Assembly (NCBI GenBank): GCA_002083565.1
Contig: MSXM01000040.1
Span: forward strand, 37,442-66,191
Length of the DNA: 28,750 bases
Direction of reading: 5' to 3'
Source: Nitrospira sp. ST-bin4
GTDB lineage: Bacteria > Nitrospirota > Nitrospiria > Nitrospirales > Nitrospiraceae
Shown here: positions 22,326-28,750 of the stretch, piece after piece
Layout of the letters: the number at the start of each line of letters is the position of its first letter
How positions within the stretch are numbered: position 1 is the stretch's first letter
Position numbers and translations under genes: made by a program
The notes under the pieces: model-generated
Database searches by the model: none
Told to the model about the DNA's origin: nothing
What the model saw: only the letters and a program-made list of their open reading frames with translations

Positions 22326-22414
22326 GCTGACAGGCCACAGGCTGACAGGCGGGCAAGGCCCCAAAAACAGCTGGTGATCAGCGAATACACCTGTCAGCTT
22401 GGTCCCCTGTCAGC
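22326..22414. repeat. Paired direct and inverted 9-mers between tdh and kbl
   Basis: GCTGACAGG occurs at 22326-22334 and 22341-22349; its reverse complement CCTGTCAGC occurs at 22390-22398 and 22406-22414. The four copies can form a hairpin with two stem blocks around a loop of about 40 bases. The first copy begins directly after the tdh stop codon and the last ends 20 bases before the kbl ATG, so the structure would sit in the tdh-kbl transcript. Confidence 0.75.
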
Positions 22415-22434
22415 TTGTCAACTGTGCCGACGAT

Positions 22435-23625
22435 ATGGCGTACACATCCCTTAAAAAAGTTCTTGAACAACAGCTTGCCGACATCCGTGCGAAAGGCCTC
22501 TACAAGTCCGAGCGGCGCATCCTGGGGCCACAAGGCTCGGATATTCTGGTGGATCGTGGCCCGGTCCTGAATCTTTGCGCCAATAATTATCTCGGATTGG
22601 CAAATCACCCGGAGATAGTTCAAGCGGCTATGGACGGCTTGAAGACCCACGGATACGGTATGGCTTCGGTGCGCTTTATCTGCGGCACACAGGATCTGCA
22701 TAAACGGCTGGAACGGGCAATCAGCGAGTTTCTAGGCACTGGGGACACGATTCTCTATAGTTCCTGTTTCGATGCCAACGGAGGATTATTCGAAGCGCTG
22801 GTGGACGAGCGCGATGCCGTCATCAGCGACGCGTTGAACCATGCCAGCCTGATTGACGGTATCCGGCTTTGTAAGGCGACACGATTGCGATATGCCCATT
22901 CGGACATGGGTGAACTTGAAGGGCGGTTGAAGGCATCGCAAGACAGCCGGCTGCGGCTCATCGTAACCGACGGAGTGTTTTCGATGGATGGGGATTTGGC
23001 CAGGCTTGACCGGATCATCGACCTCGCCGAGCGGTACGATGCGGCGGTGGTCGTGGACGACAGCCATGCGACCGGTGTTCTTGGTCCCCAGGGGAGGGGC
23101 ACACCGGCCCATTACGGCCTGGCTGATCGCGTGGACATCGTCACAAGCACCCTGGGAAAGACACTGGGTGGGGCCACGGGAGGGTTTACATCAGGCAAGG
23201 CTGAGATCGTCGAATTGCTTCGTCAACGGTCGCGACCCTACCTGTTCTCGAATGCGCTTCCACCTGTTGTGTCGGCCGGAGCCTTGCGCGCACTGGACCT
23301 TGTGGCGAAAGGGGATGAGTTGCGCATGCGGCTTCATGCCAACGCGGCGTTTTTTCGCGCCCAGCTGACTGCCATGGGATTCCGTCTCATTCCGGGCGAA
23401 CATCCTATTATTCCCGTCATGTTGGGCGAGGCTGCGCTTGCCTCGTCGATGGCCGAAGCGCTGCTAAACGAGGCCGTGTACGTAGTCGGATTCAGCTACC
23501 CCGTCGTGCCCGAAGGTCGGGCACGAATCCGTGTCCAGATGTCGGCGGCCCACACGAGAGCCCAGCTGGAACGGGCTGTGGAGGCCTTTGCGAAGGTGGG
23601 TCGGGCGCTGGCCGTCATTCAGTGA
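22435..23625 (+). CDS. kbl: Glycine C-acetyltransferase (2-amino-3-ketobutyrate CoA ligase)
   Basis: Kbl, a PLP enzyme of the alpha-oxoamine synthase family, splits 2-amino-3-ketobutyrate with CoA into glycine and acetyl-CoA. The 396-residue protein is close to E. coli Kbl (398). Motifs are NLCANNYLGLANHPE, GYGMASVRFICGTQDLHKRLE, DALNHASLIDGIRL, FSMDGDLARLD, VDDSHATGVLGPQGRG and the PLP lysine Lys242 in STLGKTLGGATGG. The frame is open from a TTG at 22399, but the ATG at 22435 gives the conserved N-terminus (MAYTSLKKVLEQQLADIRAK). There is no good Shine-Dalgarno sequence. It follows tdh, with which it forms the threonine-to-glycine pathway. Confidence 0.96.
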   Translation: MAYTSLKKVLEQQLADIRAKGLYKSERRILGPQGSDILVDRGPVLNLCANNYLGLANHPEIVQAAMDGLKTHGYGMASVRFICGTQDLHKRLERAISEFLGTGDTILYSSCFDANGGLFEALVDERDAVISDALNHASLIDGIRLCKATRLRYAHSDMGELEGRLKASQDSRLRLIVTDGVFSMDGDLARLDRIIDLAERYDAAVVVDDSHATGVLGPQGRGTPAHYGLADRVDIVTSTLGKTLGGATGGFTSGKAEIVELLRQRSRPYLFSNALPPVVSAGALRALDLVAKGDELRMRLHANAAFFRAQLTAMGFRLIPGEHPIIPVMLGEAALASSMAEALLNEAVYVVGFSYPVVPEGRARIRVQMSAAHTRAQLERAVEAFAKVGRALAVIQ

Positions 23626-23641
23626 AACCTGCCGATCCGAA

Positions 23642-23670
23642 TTGACTTTTTGCAGTCGTCCCAGTATTCT
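23642..23670 (+). promoter_or_regulatory. Sigma-70-type promoter of rplI-glyA
   Basis: TTGACT (23642-23647, 5/6), 17-base spacer, TATTCT (23665-23670, 4/6). Transcription should start near 23677, leaving about 25 bases that contain the ribosome-binding site AGAAGGAG before the ATG at 23702. Unlike galU and purM, this is a conventional leader. Confidence 0.6.
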
Positions 23671-23701
23671 CCAATCCTTTCTCAGAGAAGGAGCGAGGGG
23701 T

Positions 23702-24172
23702 ATGAAAGTCATTCTGCAAGAGACGATGGACGGGGTGGGGCACCTCGGCGATGTCATCAACGTGGCCGATGGATTTGCCAGGAATTTCCTGTTGCCTCGC
23801 CGCAAAGCGGTTGAAGCCGACAGCCGGAGCATCAAAGCTTTCGAGCATGCCAAACGGGCGGCGGCGGAAAAGGCCAAGAAGGAAAAGCTGGAGATCGAGA
23901 CTCATGCCAAGAAGGTGTCGGCGGTGACGCTGACCATCGAGGCGCAAGTGGGCAAGGACGACAAGATGTTCGGTTCGGTGACGGTCAAGGATATTGCTGA
24001 AGGGTTGGCCGCGCAAGGTTTCACTGTGGACCGGCGGAAGATTCAATTGGGGCAGCCGATCAAGGAATTGGGAACCGTCACGGTGCCCATCAAGATGCCG
24101 AGAGATGTGACGGCCACGGTGACTGTGTGTGTCGTGAAGAAACCGGAAGTTGAAGCGCCGGCCCAGCCGTAG
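23702..24172 (+). CDS. rplI: 50S ribosomal protein L9
   Basis: bL9 binds 23S rRNA near the L1 stalk region and helps keep the reading frame. The 156-residue protein starts MKVILQETMDGVGHLGDVIN, with the conserved VADGFARNFLLPRRKAV RNA-binding motif, followed by a long connecting helix (about 45-75) and the C-terminal domain (KDDKMFGSVTVKDIAEGL, IQLGQPIKELGT). It is a few residues longer than the usual 148-150, owing to a Pro/Glu/Ala-rich end. The start has AGAAGGAG upstream. Its common partners rpsF, ssb/rpsR and dnaB are not adjacent; glyA follows after 17 bases. Confidence 0.97.
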   Translation: MKVILQETMDGVGHLGDVINVADGFARNFLLPRRKAVEADSRSIKAFEHAKRAAAEKAKKEKLEIETHAKKVSAVTLTIEAQVGKDDKMFGSVTVKDIAEGLAAQGFTVDRRKIQLGQPIKELGTVTVPIKMPRDVTATVTVCVVKKPEVEAPAQP

Positions 24173-24189
24173 GATTAAGAGAGAACAAA

Positions 24190-25452
24190 ATGTACGAGGG
24201 AATCGGATCAATCGATGTTCTGAAATCCGCGGACCCCGATGTCTACGCGGCGATTGAGGCGGAAGAAACGCGGCAGCGAGACAAGCTGCTGTTGATTGCC
24301 TCGGAGAACTTTGCCAGTCCCGCCGTGCTCGCCGCACAGGGTTCTGTGTTGACCAATAAGTATGCGGAGGGGTATCCCGGTAGACGGTATTACGGCGGGT
24401 GTCAGCACGCCGACACGGTCGAAGACCTTGCGATTCAACGGTGCAAGGAGATCTTCGGAGCAGAGCACGTCAACGTGCAGCCGCATTCCGGTTCGCAGGC
24501 CAACATGGCGGCCTACCTGTCGGTATTGAAGCCGGGTGACACGATTCTTGGGATGGATCTGGCCCAAGGGGGACATCTGACTCATGGAAGCAAAGTCAAC
24601 TTCTCCGGTATTCTCTTTCGCGTGTTTTCATATGGAGTCGACAGGCAGACAGAAACTATCGATTATGATGCGGTGCAGAAGGCCGCTGAGGAATGCAGGC
24701 CCCGTATGATCGTGGTGGGCGCCAGCGCGTATGCCCGCGTATTGGACTTCCCACGATTTCAAGCCATCGCCAAATCAGTCGGCGCATACCTATTAGTTGA
24801 TATTGCCCACATTGCCGGTCTTATTGCCGCAGGGCTGCATCCCAATCCCGTACCCTATGCGGATTTTGTAACCACGACAACGCATAAGACTCTTCGGGGC
24901 CCGCGCGGTGGGGTCACGATGTGCAAGGCCGAGTATGCGAAGGGCGTCGACAAGCTGGTGTTCCCCGGTTTGCAGGGCGGGCCGCTTATGCATGTGATTG
25001 CGGCCAAAGCCGTCGCGTTCAAGGAAGCCTTGTCTCCATCGTTCAAGCGCTATCAACAGCAGGTCCTCACCAATGCGAAAGCGCTGGCACAAGGGCTGAT
25101 GGACCACGGGTACAAGATTGTTTCCGGCGGGACCGATACCCATCTCATGTTGGTTAATCTCTCGAATAAGGGGATTACGGGGAAGGACGCCGATGCGGCT
25201 CTTGATGCGGCGGGTATTATCCTGAACAAGAATGCCGTCCCCTACGACGAAAAGCCGCCGGCGGTGGCCAGCGGCATCCGGCTGGGTTCTCCGATCGTCT
25301 CGACGCGAGGGATGCGGGAGCCGGAGATGAAACACATTGTGAAGTTGGTTGATCGTGTGCTGCAGCACCCGCAAGAACCGGCGGTGCTGGAAGAGGTTCG
25401 CCTGGAAGCCAAAGCACTGTGCAACCGGTTCCCTATCTTTCATTCCTACTGA
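24190..25452 (+). CDS. glyA: Serine hydroxymethyltransferase
   Basis: GlyA interconverts serine and glycine with tetrahydrofolate, making 5,10-methylene-tetrahydrofolate. The 420-residue protein shows LIASENFASPAVLAAQGSVL, NKYAEGYPGRRYYGG, NVQPHSGSQANMAAY, GHLTHGSKVNFSG and VDIAHIAGLIAAGLHP. The PLP lysine is Lys233 in TTTTHKTLRGPRGG. FPGLQGGPLMHVIAAKAVAF and GIRLGSPIVSTRGM complete the family set. Length is normal. It follows rplI by 17 bases and precedes nrdR by 33, so rplI-glyA-nrdR is probably one transcript. glyA followed by nrdR is a common bacterial pairing. Confidence 0.98.
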   Translation: MYEGIGSIDVLKSADPDVYAAIEAEETRQRDKLLLIASENFASPAVLAAQGSVLTNKYAEGYPGRRYYGGCQHADTVEDLAIQRCKEIFGAEHVNVQPHSGSQANMAAYLSVLKPGDTILGMDLAQGGHLTHGSKVNFSGILFRVFSYGVDRQTETIDYDAVQKAAEECRPRMIVVGASAYARVLDFPRFQAIAKSVGAYLLVDIAHIAGLIAAGLHPNPVPYADFVTTTTHKTLRGPRGGVTMCKAEYAKGVDKLVFPGLQGGPLMHVIAAKAVAFKEALSPSFKRYQQQVLTNAKALAQGLMDHGYKIVSGGTDTHLMLVNLSNKGITGKDADAALDAAGIILNKNAVPYDEKPPAVASGIRLGSPIVSTRGMREPEMKHIVKLVDRVLQHPQEPAVLEEVRLEAKALCNRFPIFHSY

Positions 25453-25485
25453 CGAGTCCCCATTCATGAGCCAGGGTCACCGCCT

Positions 25486-25950
25486 GTGAAATGTCCCTTC
25501 TGCGATGAGCTGGAAGACAAGGTGGTCGACTCGCGGATGGCCAAGGAAGGCGAAGTCATCCGCCGTCGCCGCGAGTGCATGGGGTGCCGCCGCCGCTACA
25601 CCACATATGAGCGGGTCGAGGAGATTCTCCCGGTTGTCGTCAAGAAAGACGGCCGCCGCGAGTCATTTGACCGGGCCAAGATCCTTTCCGGGATTAAGAA
25701 AGCCTGTGAGAAACGGCCGATCAGCACCGCGACGATTGAAGACGCAGCTGATCGGATCGAAAAGCGGATCCAGGAGATGGGCGAGAGCGAAATTAAAAGC
25801 CGGGTGGTGGGCGAGGAAGTGATGAAAGAGCTGCATCAGTTGGATCAGGTCGCCTATGTCCGGTTTGCGTCCGTGTATCGTGAGTTCAAGGACATTGATC
25901 AGTTCATGGATGAGCTGAAAGTTCTGGCTCAACAGCGCCGCGAGCGTTGA
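25486..25950 (+). CDS. nrdR: Transcriptional repressor NrdR
   Basis: NrdR represses ribonucleotide reductase genes in response to ATP/dATP. The 154-residue protein has the N-terminal zinc ribbon (Cys3 and Cys6 in MKCPFC, Cys31 and Cys34 in ECMGCRRRYTTYER) and then an ATP-cone (VVVKKDGRRESFDRAKILSG through about residue 135) ending VRFASVYREFKDIDQF. All expected metal ligands and the cone motif are present. The start is a GTG at 25486. No strong ribosome-binding site is visible, but the gene lies 33 bases after glyA. No ribonucleotide reductase gene is in this window. Confidence 0.96.
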   Translation: MKCPFCDELEDKVVDSRMAKEGEVIRRRRECMGCRRRYTTYERVEEILPVVVKKDGRRESFDRAKILSGIKKACEKRPISTATIEDAADRIEKRIQEMGESEIKSRVVGEEVMKELHQLDQVAYVRFASVYREFKDIDQFMDELKVLAQQRRER

Positions 25951-26057
25951 GCTCAGGTTCTTTGAGCCGCCTTCGCGTTTCTCCGCGTCACCCCCGACTG
26001 ATGTAAGCGGCCTCGATCGTCCGTCCCAGCGAACAGTGTGCGCGGAGCGTCGAAGAC

Positions 26058-27170
26058 ATGGCCACCCTGCAATCTCAGCGAAATCGACGAAAAACAGCGA
26101 GTTTCGGCACCACCAATGTCGCCATCATCGGCGCAGGCCGTGGCGGCACGGCGCTGATGGAAATCTTTGCGGACGACCCCCTCGTGCGGATCGTTGGAGT
26201 GGCAGAGGTTGATCAGCAGGCGCCCGGAGTGAGCCTTGCCAAGCAGCTGGGAATTCCGGTCACCCGAGACTATCGGCAGTTGTTGGCGATGGAACGCGTC
26301 GATTTGATTATCGATGTGTCAGGCAATGCCGAAGTGTGGCAATTGCTTCAGGACTTCCATCGGATGGGCGTGACGATCATCGGGGGCGCCAGCGCCAAAT
26401 TCATGTGGGAGCTGATCGAGGCCCGTATCCGTGCGACGGCGGAGATCGAACGGACGCTCAACAAGTATCAGTCCCTCTATCGGTTGTATGTCAAAGAGAC
26501 CGGTGCGGCGGTGACGGATGAACGCACCCGCATTGCCTGTGACATCCACGACGGGTTCATCCAAAGCCTGGCGGGTGTCAATTTCAAGCTCGATCTGTGC
26601 CTGCAGCTGATGCGAAAAAATCCGAAAGCCGGGCTGGCCACCATCAAAGAGAGCAAGGCGCAACTCAAACTCGCCATTCAGGAAGCCCGCCAGGTGATCT
26701 TCAACCTGCGGCCGCTTCATTACGACAAGATGGAATTGATTCCTGCGCTGACCAACTATCTCAAATCGTATGAGATTGAGTCGCATATCGCCGCCAAGTT
26801 CACCGTCACGGGCGATGAGCAGACTCTCTTTCCACGGACCAAGATCTTCCTCTTCCGCATCATTCAGGAGGCCTTGAGCAACGTCCATAAACATGCAAAG
26901 GCGGATCGGGTGTCGATCCGGCTGGAGATCGGTCTGGAAATGCTGCGGGTTACGATCACCGACAACGGTGTGGGGTTCGATATGGAGACTGTCCTGCGCG
27001 ATCCTGAGAAGTGGGACCATTTCGGAATCAAAGGGATTTTGGAGCGGGCCAGGCTGGTCGGCGGGGAAGGGCGAGTCGAATCCAAGAAGGGTCGAGGTAC
27101 AAAGGTCGTCGTCGAAGTGCCGTTGTTCGATAAGGACAAGAGGGAGGATGCGAGTCATGGAGAAAATTAA
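26058..27170 (+). CDS. Histidine kinase with an N-terminal Rossmann NAD(P)-binding sensor domain
   Basis: The 370-residue protein has no transmembrane segment. Residues 20-120 form a Rossmann fold: VAIIGAGRGG with GxGxxG at Gly25-Gly30, Glu50 at the end of the second strand (VGVAEVD; an acidic residue here usually favours NAD over NADP), DLIIDVSGN and VTIIGGASAKFMWELI. This resembles the cofactor half of NAD-linked dehydrogenases, but no catalytic half follows. A linker helix (120-150) leads to a HisKA_3 kinase: His164 in ERTRIACDIHDGFIQSL, N box EALSNVHKHA (271-280), DNGVGFD and GIKGILERA. The cytoplasmic layout suggests the kinase reads a dinucleotide or redox state. Its last 14 bases overlap the response-regulator gene, the likely partner. 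The sensing role is inferred. Confidence 0.9.
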   Translation: MATLQSQRNRRKTASFGTTNVAIIGAGRGGTALMEIFADDPLVRIVGVAEVDQQAPGVSLAKQLGIPVTRDYRQLLAMERVDLIIDVSGNAEVWQLLQDFHRMGVTIIGGASAKFMWELIEARIRATAEIERTLNKYQSLYRLYVKETGAAVTDERTRIACDIHDGFIQSLAGVNFKLDLCLQLMRKNPKAGLATIKESKAQLKLAIQEARQVIFNLRPLHYDKMELIPALTNYLKSYEIESHIAAKFTVTGDEQTLFPRTKIFLFRIIQEALSNVHKHAKADRVSIRLEIGLEMLRVTITDNGVGFDMETVLRDPEKWDHFGIKGILERARLVGGEGRVESKKGRGTKVVVEVPLFDKDKREDASHGEN

Positions 27171-27828
27171 GGTGTTGATCGCCGACGATCATCGTGTCGT
27201 CCGTGAAGGTCTGGCGGCGATTCTCAAGACCAAGGACGACATCCATGTCCTGGGTGAGGCGCAAGACGGCATTGAGGCGGTGGAAAAAGCCCGCGCCCTG
27301 CTTCCGGACGTGATTTTAATGGATGTCAGCATGCCGCGGATGGGCGGTGTCGAGGCGACCAGACAGATCAAGCGCGAGTTTCCACACATCGGCATCGTCG
27401 CCCTGACGATGTATGAGGAACAGCAGTATATCTTTGATCTGGTTCGGGCCGGCGCTACAGGCTACTTGCTCAAGGATTCGGAGTCGTCGCAGATCGTCGC
27501 CGCCATTCGGGCGATTTCTCGCGGCGAATCGCTCATTCACCCATCCGTCGCCAGCAAGATCTTGGCGGAGTTTTCGCTGATGGCCCAGAAAAAGGGCAAG
27601 AAGTCGGCCTGGGCCGAGCACGATTTGACCGAGCGGGAGATCACCGTCCTCCGATTGGTCGCCGATGGAAAAACGAACAAGGAGATTGCCAATAATCTCG
27701 ACTTGAGTGAAAAGACCGTGAAGAATCACGTCCGAAACATTTTCCACAAGCTGCAAGTGTACGATCGCACGCAAGCCGCCATTCTCGCGATCCGCAAAGG
27801 ACTCATCGAATTGGATCCGCGCCCGTAA
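27157..27828 (+). CDS. NarL/LuxR-family response regulator
   Basis: The 223-residue protein has a receiver domain (MEKIKVLIADDHRVVREGL; Asp10/Asp11, phospho-acceptor Asp56 in ILMDVSMPRMGG, Lys106 in GYLLKDS) and a C-terminal LuxR-type helix-turn-helix (DLTEREITVLRLVADGKTNK through HVRNIFHKLQV, about 155-210). It should bind DNA when phosphorylated. The start overlaps the kinase gene by 14 bases. The ATG at 27157 lies nine bases after GGAGG, while the in-frame ATG at 27148 would touch it, so 27157 is chosen. The kinase is of the HisKA_3 type that normally pairs with NarL regulators, which supports them as cognate partners. Target genes are unknown. Confidence 0.96.
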   Translation: MEKIKVLIADDHRVVREGLAAILKTKDDIHVLGEAQDGIEAVEKARALLPDVILMDVSMPRMGGVEATRQIKREFPHIGIVALTMYEEQQYIFDLVRAGATGYLLKDSESSQIVAAIRAISRGESLIHPSVASKILAEFSLMAQKKGKKSAWAEHDLTEREITVLRLVADGKTNKEIANNLDLSEKTVKNHVRNIFHKLQVYDRTQAAILAIRKGLIELDPRP

Positions 27829-27864
27829 ATTCCGCTTCGCCCCAGTCGTTCATCAACCCCGCTT

Positions 27865-27898
27865 CGTCTGCTCTGCAGACGCTGCGAGGCGAGCCTCG
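27865..27898. repeat. Two adjacent hairpins downstream of the response regulator
   Basis: CGTCTGC-TCT-GCAGACG (27865-27881) and CGAGGC-GA-GCCTCG (27885-27898) are perfect dyads 37-70 bases after the stop codon. No T-tract follows, so they may act as RNA 3'-end structures or be a repeat remnant. The rest of the 27829-28187 gap contains a promoter candidate and no gene I can support. Confidence 0.45.
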
Positions 27899-28108
27899 TA
27901 GTGTCGAAAAGCCGTTACCGCATGGTGTATGGCTGAACCGGAATTAGTTGTGGGTGCTGAGTGGCAAGTGGCGAGGCGCACACCGCCATTGGCTGCTACC
28001 CCGGACGCCTCATCCCGTAACCCTCACCATCAAATGTTATCAGTGATACGTGCTTGTTCCCCGTGAGCTACAAGCTGGTTTTGCTGTAATACGAGAACTG
28101 TAATTTTC

Positions 28109-28136
28109 TTGTTCCGGCACAAAAGTCCGGTAGGAT
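28109..28136 (+). promoter_or_regulatory. Weak candidate promoter of the membrane sensor gene
   Basis: TTGTTC (28109-28114, 4/6), 16-base spacer, TAGGAT (28131-28136, 4/6), about 50 bases before the ATG at 28188. Inferred from sequence only. Confidence 0.3.
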
Positions 28137-28187
28137 CGATCTCTGCGATCTCACTCATTATTGGGCTGGTATCCGGAGCAGTTTGGT

Positions 28188-28750
28188 ATGGAGTCAGAAC
28201 ACAGAGGTTCGCTCGTTGAGTCGGTCGGTCGATCGGTTCGAGGGTTGTTAGGCCGATTGACGGGTCTCTTCCTTCTATTGGCGGTGAGCCCGCTGGTCAT
28301 CGCATCGGTCCTCATCCTACATAACGGGCAAGCAGCCTTGGAAGAGAATATCGGCCTCCAGCTTTCGGCTCAGGCTGAGCATATTGCTGAGAGCCTCGAT
28401 CATCTGAGGGCCAACGGTCAGGCCTCACTGAAGGATTGGGCCAAACTGTCTGTGATGCATGATCTGAATGAGGGTGATGCAGGCGGGCGTATCACCGAGA
28501 CCTTAACCGCTTTGGTACAGGGGCAGCCGGTCTGGAACCCGTTGATGGCCATCTCACCGGGTGGGAAAGTGGTGGCGGCGAGCTCTCCTAATCGGATCGG
28601 GGAATCCGTAGCAGAGCAGATCTGGTTTCACCACAAACCGACGGATCCGTACCTGAAATGGGAGCCGTTCCAGTGGAAAACGCAGGAGGGAGGCTACTAT
28701 TTTTTGGCGCCGATTGTTCACGAAGGGAAATCTCAGCCGTTGATCGGCTA
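28188..28750 (+). CDS. Membrane sensor protein with periplasmic Cache-like domain (5' part, cut by window edge)
   Basis: I translated 187 codons from the ATG at 28188, which has GGAG nine bases upstream; the frame is open to the end of the window. A basic N-terminus (RSVRGLLGRLTG) is followed by a membrane segment (LFLLLAVSPLVIASVLIL, about residues 27-44), then a periplasmic region with a helical start (ALEENIGLQLSAQAEHIAESL) and features of a Cache-type sensor (LMAISPGGKVVAASSPNRIG, YYFLAPIVHEGK). Such N-termini belong to sensor histidine kinases, diguanylate cyclases or chemoreceptors; the output domain lies outside the window, so the class is undecided. It follows the NAD-type kinase/regulator pair on the same strand but has its own upstream region. 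Confidence 0.85.
   Translation, partial: MESEHRGSLVESVGRSVRGLLGRLTGLFLLLAVSPLVIASVLILHNGQAALEENIGLQLSAQAEHIAESLDHLRANGQASLKDWAKLSVMHDLNEGDAGGRITETLTALVQGQPVWNPLMAISPGGKVVAASSPNRIGESVAEQIWFHHKPTDPYLKWEPFQWKTQEGGYYFLAPIVHEGKSQPLIG

Noticed and set aside
22326..22434. Riboswitch in the tdh-kbl spacer
   Set aside because: The structure is explained by repeated 9-mers, and no glycine or other riboswitch core motif is recognisable.
27148..27159. Earlier ATG (27148) as the response-regulator start
   Set aside because: The GGAGG directly abuts that ATG, whereas it is nine bases from the ATG at 27157, the better-spaced start.
1..28750. tRNA, rRNA, CRISPR arrays and insertion sequences
   Set aside because: By eye I found no tRNA-like cloverleaf, no rRNA sequence, no regularly spaced identical repeats and no transposase. 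A dedicated tRNA or covariance-model search could still find small RNAs.

Overview
The window is a gene-dense, moderately GC-rich bacterial chromosome segment from a Gram-negative: it carries BamA, two Skp/OmpH-type chaperones, FabZ, a YceI protein and a TonB-like protein. Gene content, the style of the signalling proteins and the dispersed short intergenic repeats look most like Nitrospira (Nitrospirota). That assignment comes from recall of the group and was not tested by a search. There is no rRNA, tRNA, CRISPR array or transposase gene.

Layout. (1) 1-3.9 kb, minus strand: an envelope cluster read bamA > ompH (lipoprotein form) > ompH > fabZ, driven by a near-consensus sigma-70 promoter at 3883-3911. 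(2) 3.9-4.2 kb: intergenic, with an inverted-repeat-bounded element. (3) 4.2-10.7 kb, plus strand: galU, lon, thiL, a DUF2062 membrane protein and an HD-domain phosphohydrolase. (4) 10.7-12.1 kb: a membrane-anchored Cys-rich hypothetical (minus) and a small secreted hypothetical (plus) behind a sigma-54-like promoter. (5) 12.2-13.9 kb, minus: purM-purN, overlapping. (6) 14.0-18.0 kb, minus: a long inverted repeat, then a 1272-residue protein that fuses a complete hybrid histidine kinase to a complete sigma-54 activator. (7) 18.3-21.0 kb, minus: a TonB-like secreted protein, YceI and a zinc alcohol dehydrogenase. (8) 21.3-25.95 kb, plus: tdh, kbl, rplI, glyA, nrdR. (9) 26.1-28.75 kb, plus: a histidine kinase whose sensor is a Rossmann NAD(P)-binding domain, its NarL-type response regulator, and the start of a membrane sensor protein cut by the window edge.

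How the genes connect. tdh and kbl convert threonine to glycine and acetyl-CoA. glyA interconverts glycine and serine and charges folate with one-carbon units, which purN consumes as formyl-tetrahydrofolate. The envelope cluster supports outer-membrane assembly and lipid A/fatty acid synthesis. The most unusual content is regulatory: a single-polypeptide phosphorelay with sigma-54 output, and a probable redox- or nucleotide-sensing kinase/regulator pair.

A recurring feature is that several genes (galU, purM, tdh, the HD gene, the TonB-like gene) have a promoter -10 element only 6-11 bases before the start codon and no Shine-Dalgarno sequence. This suggests leaderless or near-leaderless mRNAs, whereas rplI, YceI, fabZ and the small secreted gene have normal ribosome-binding sites.
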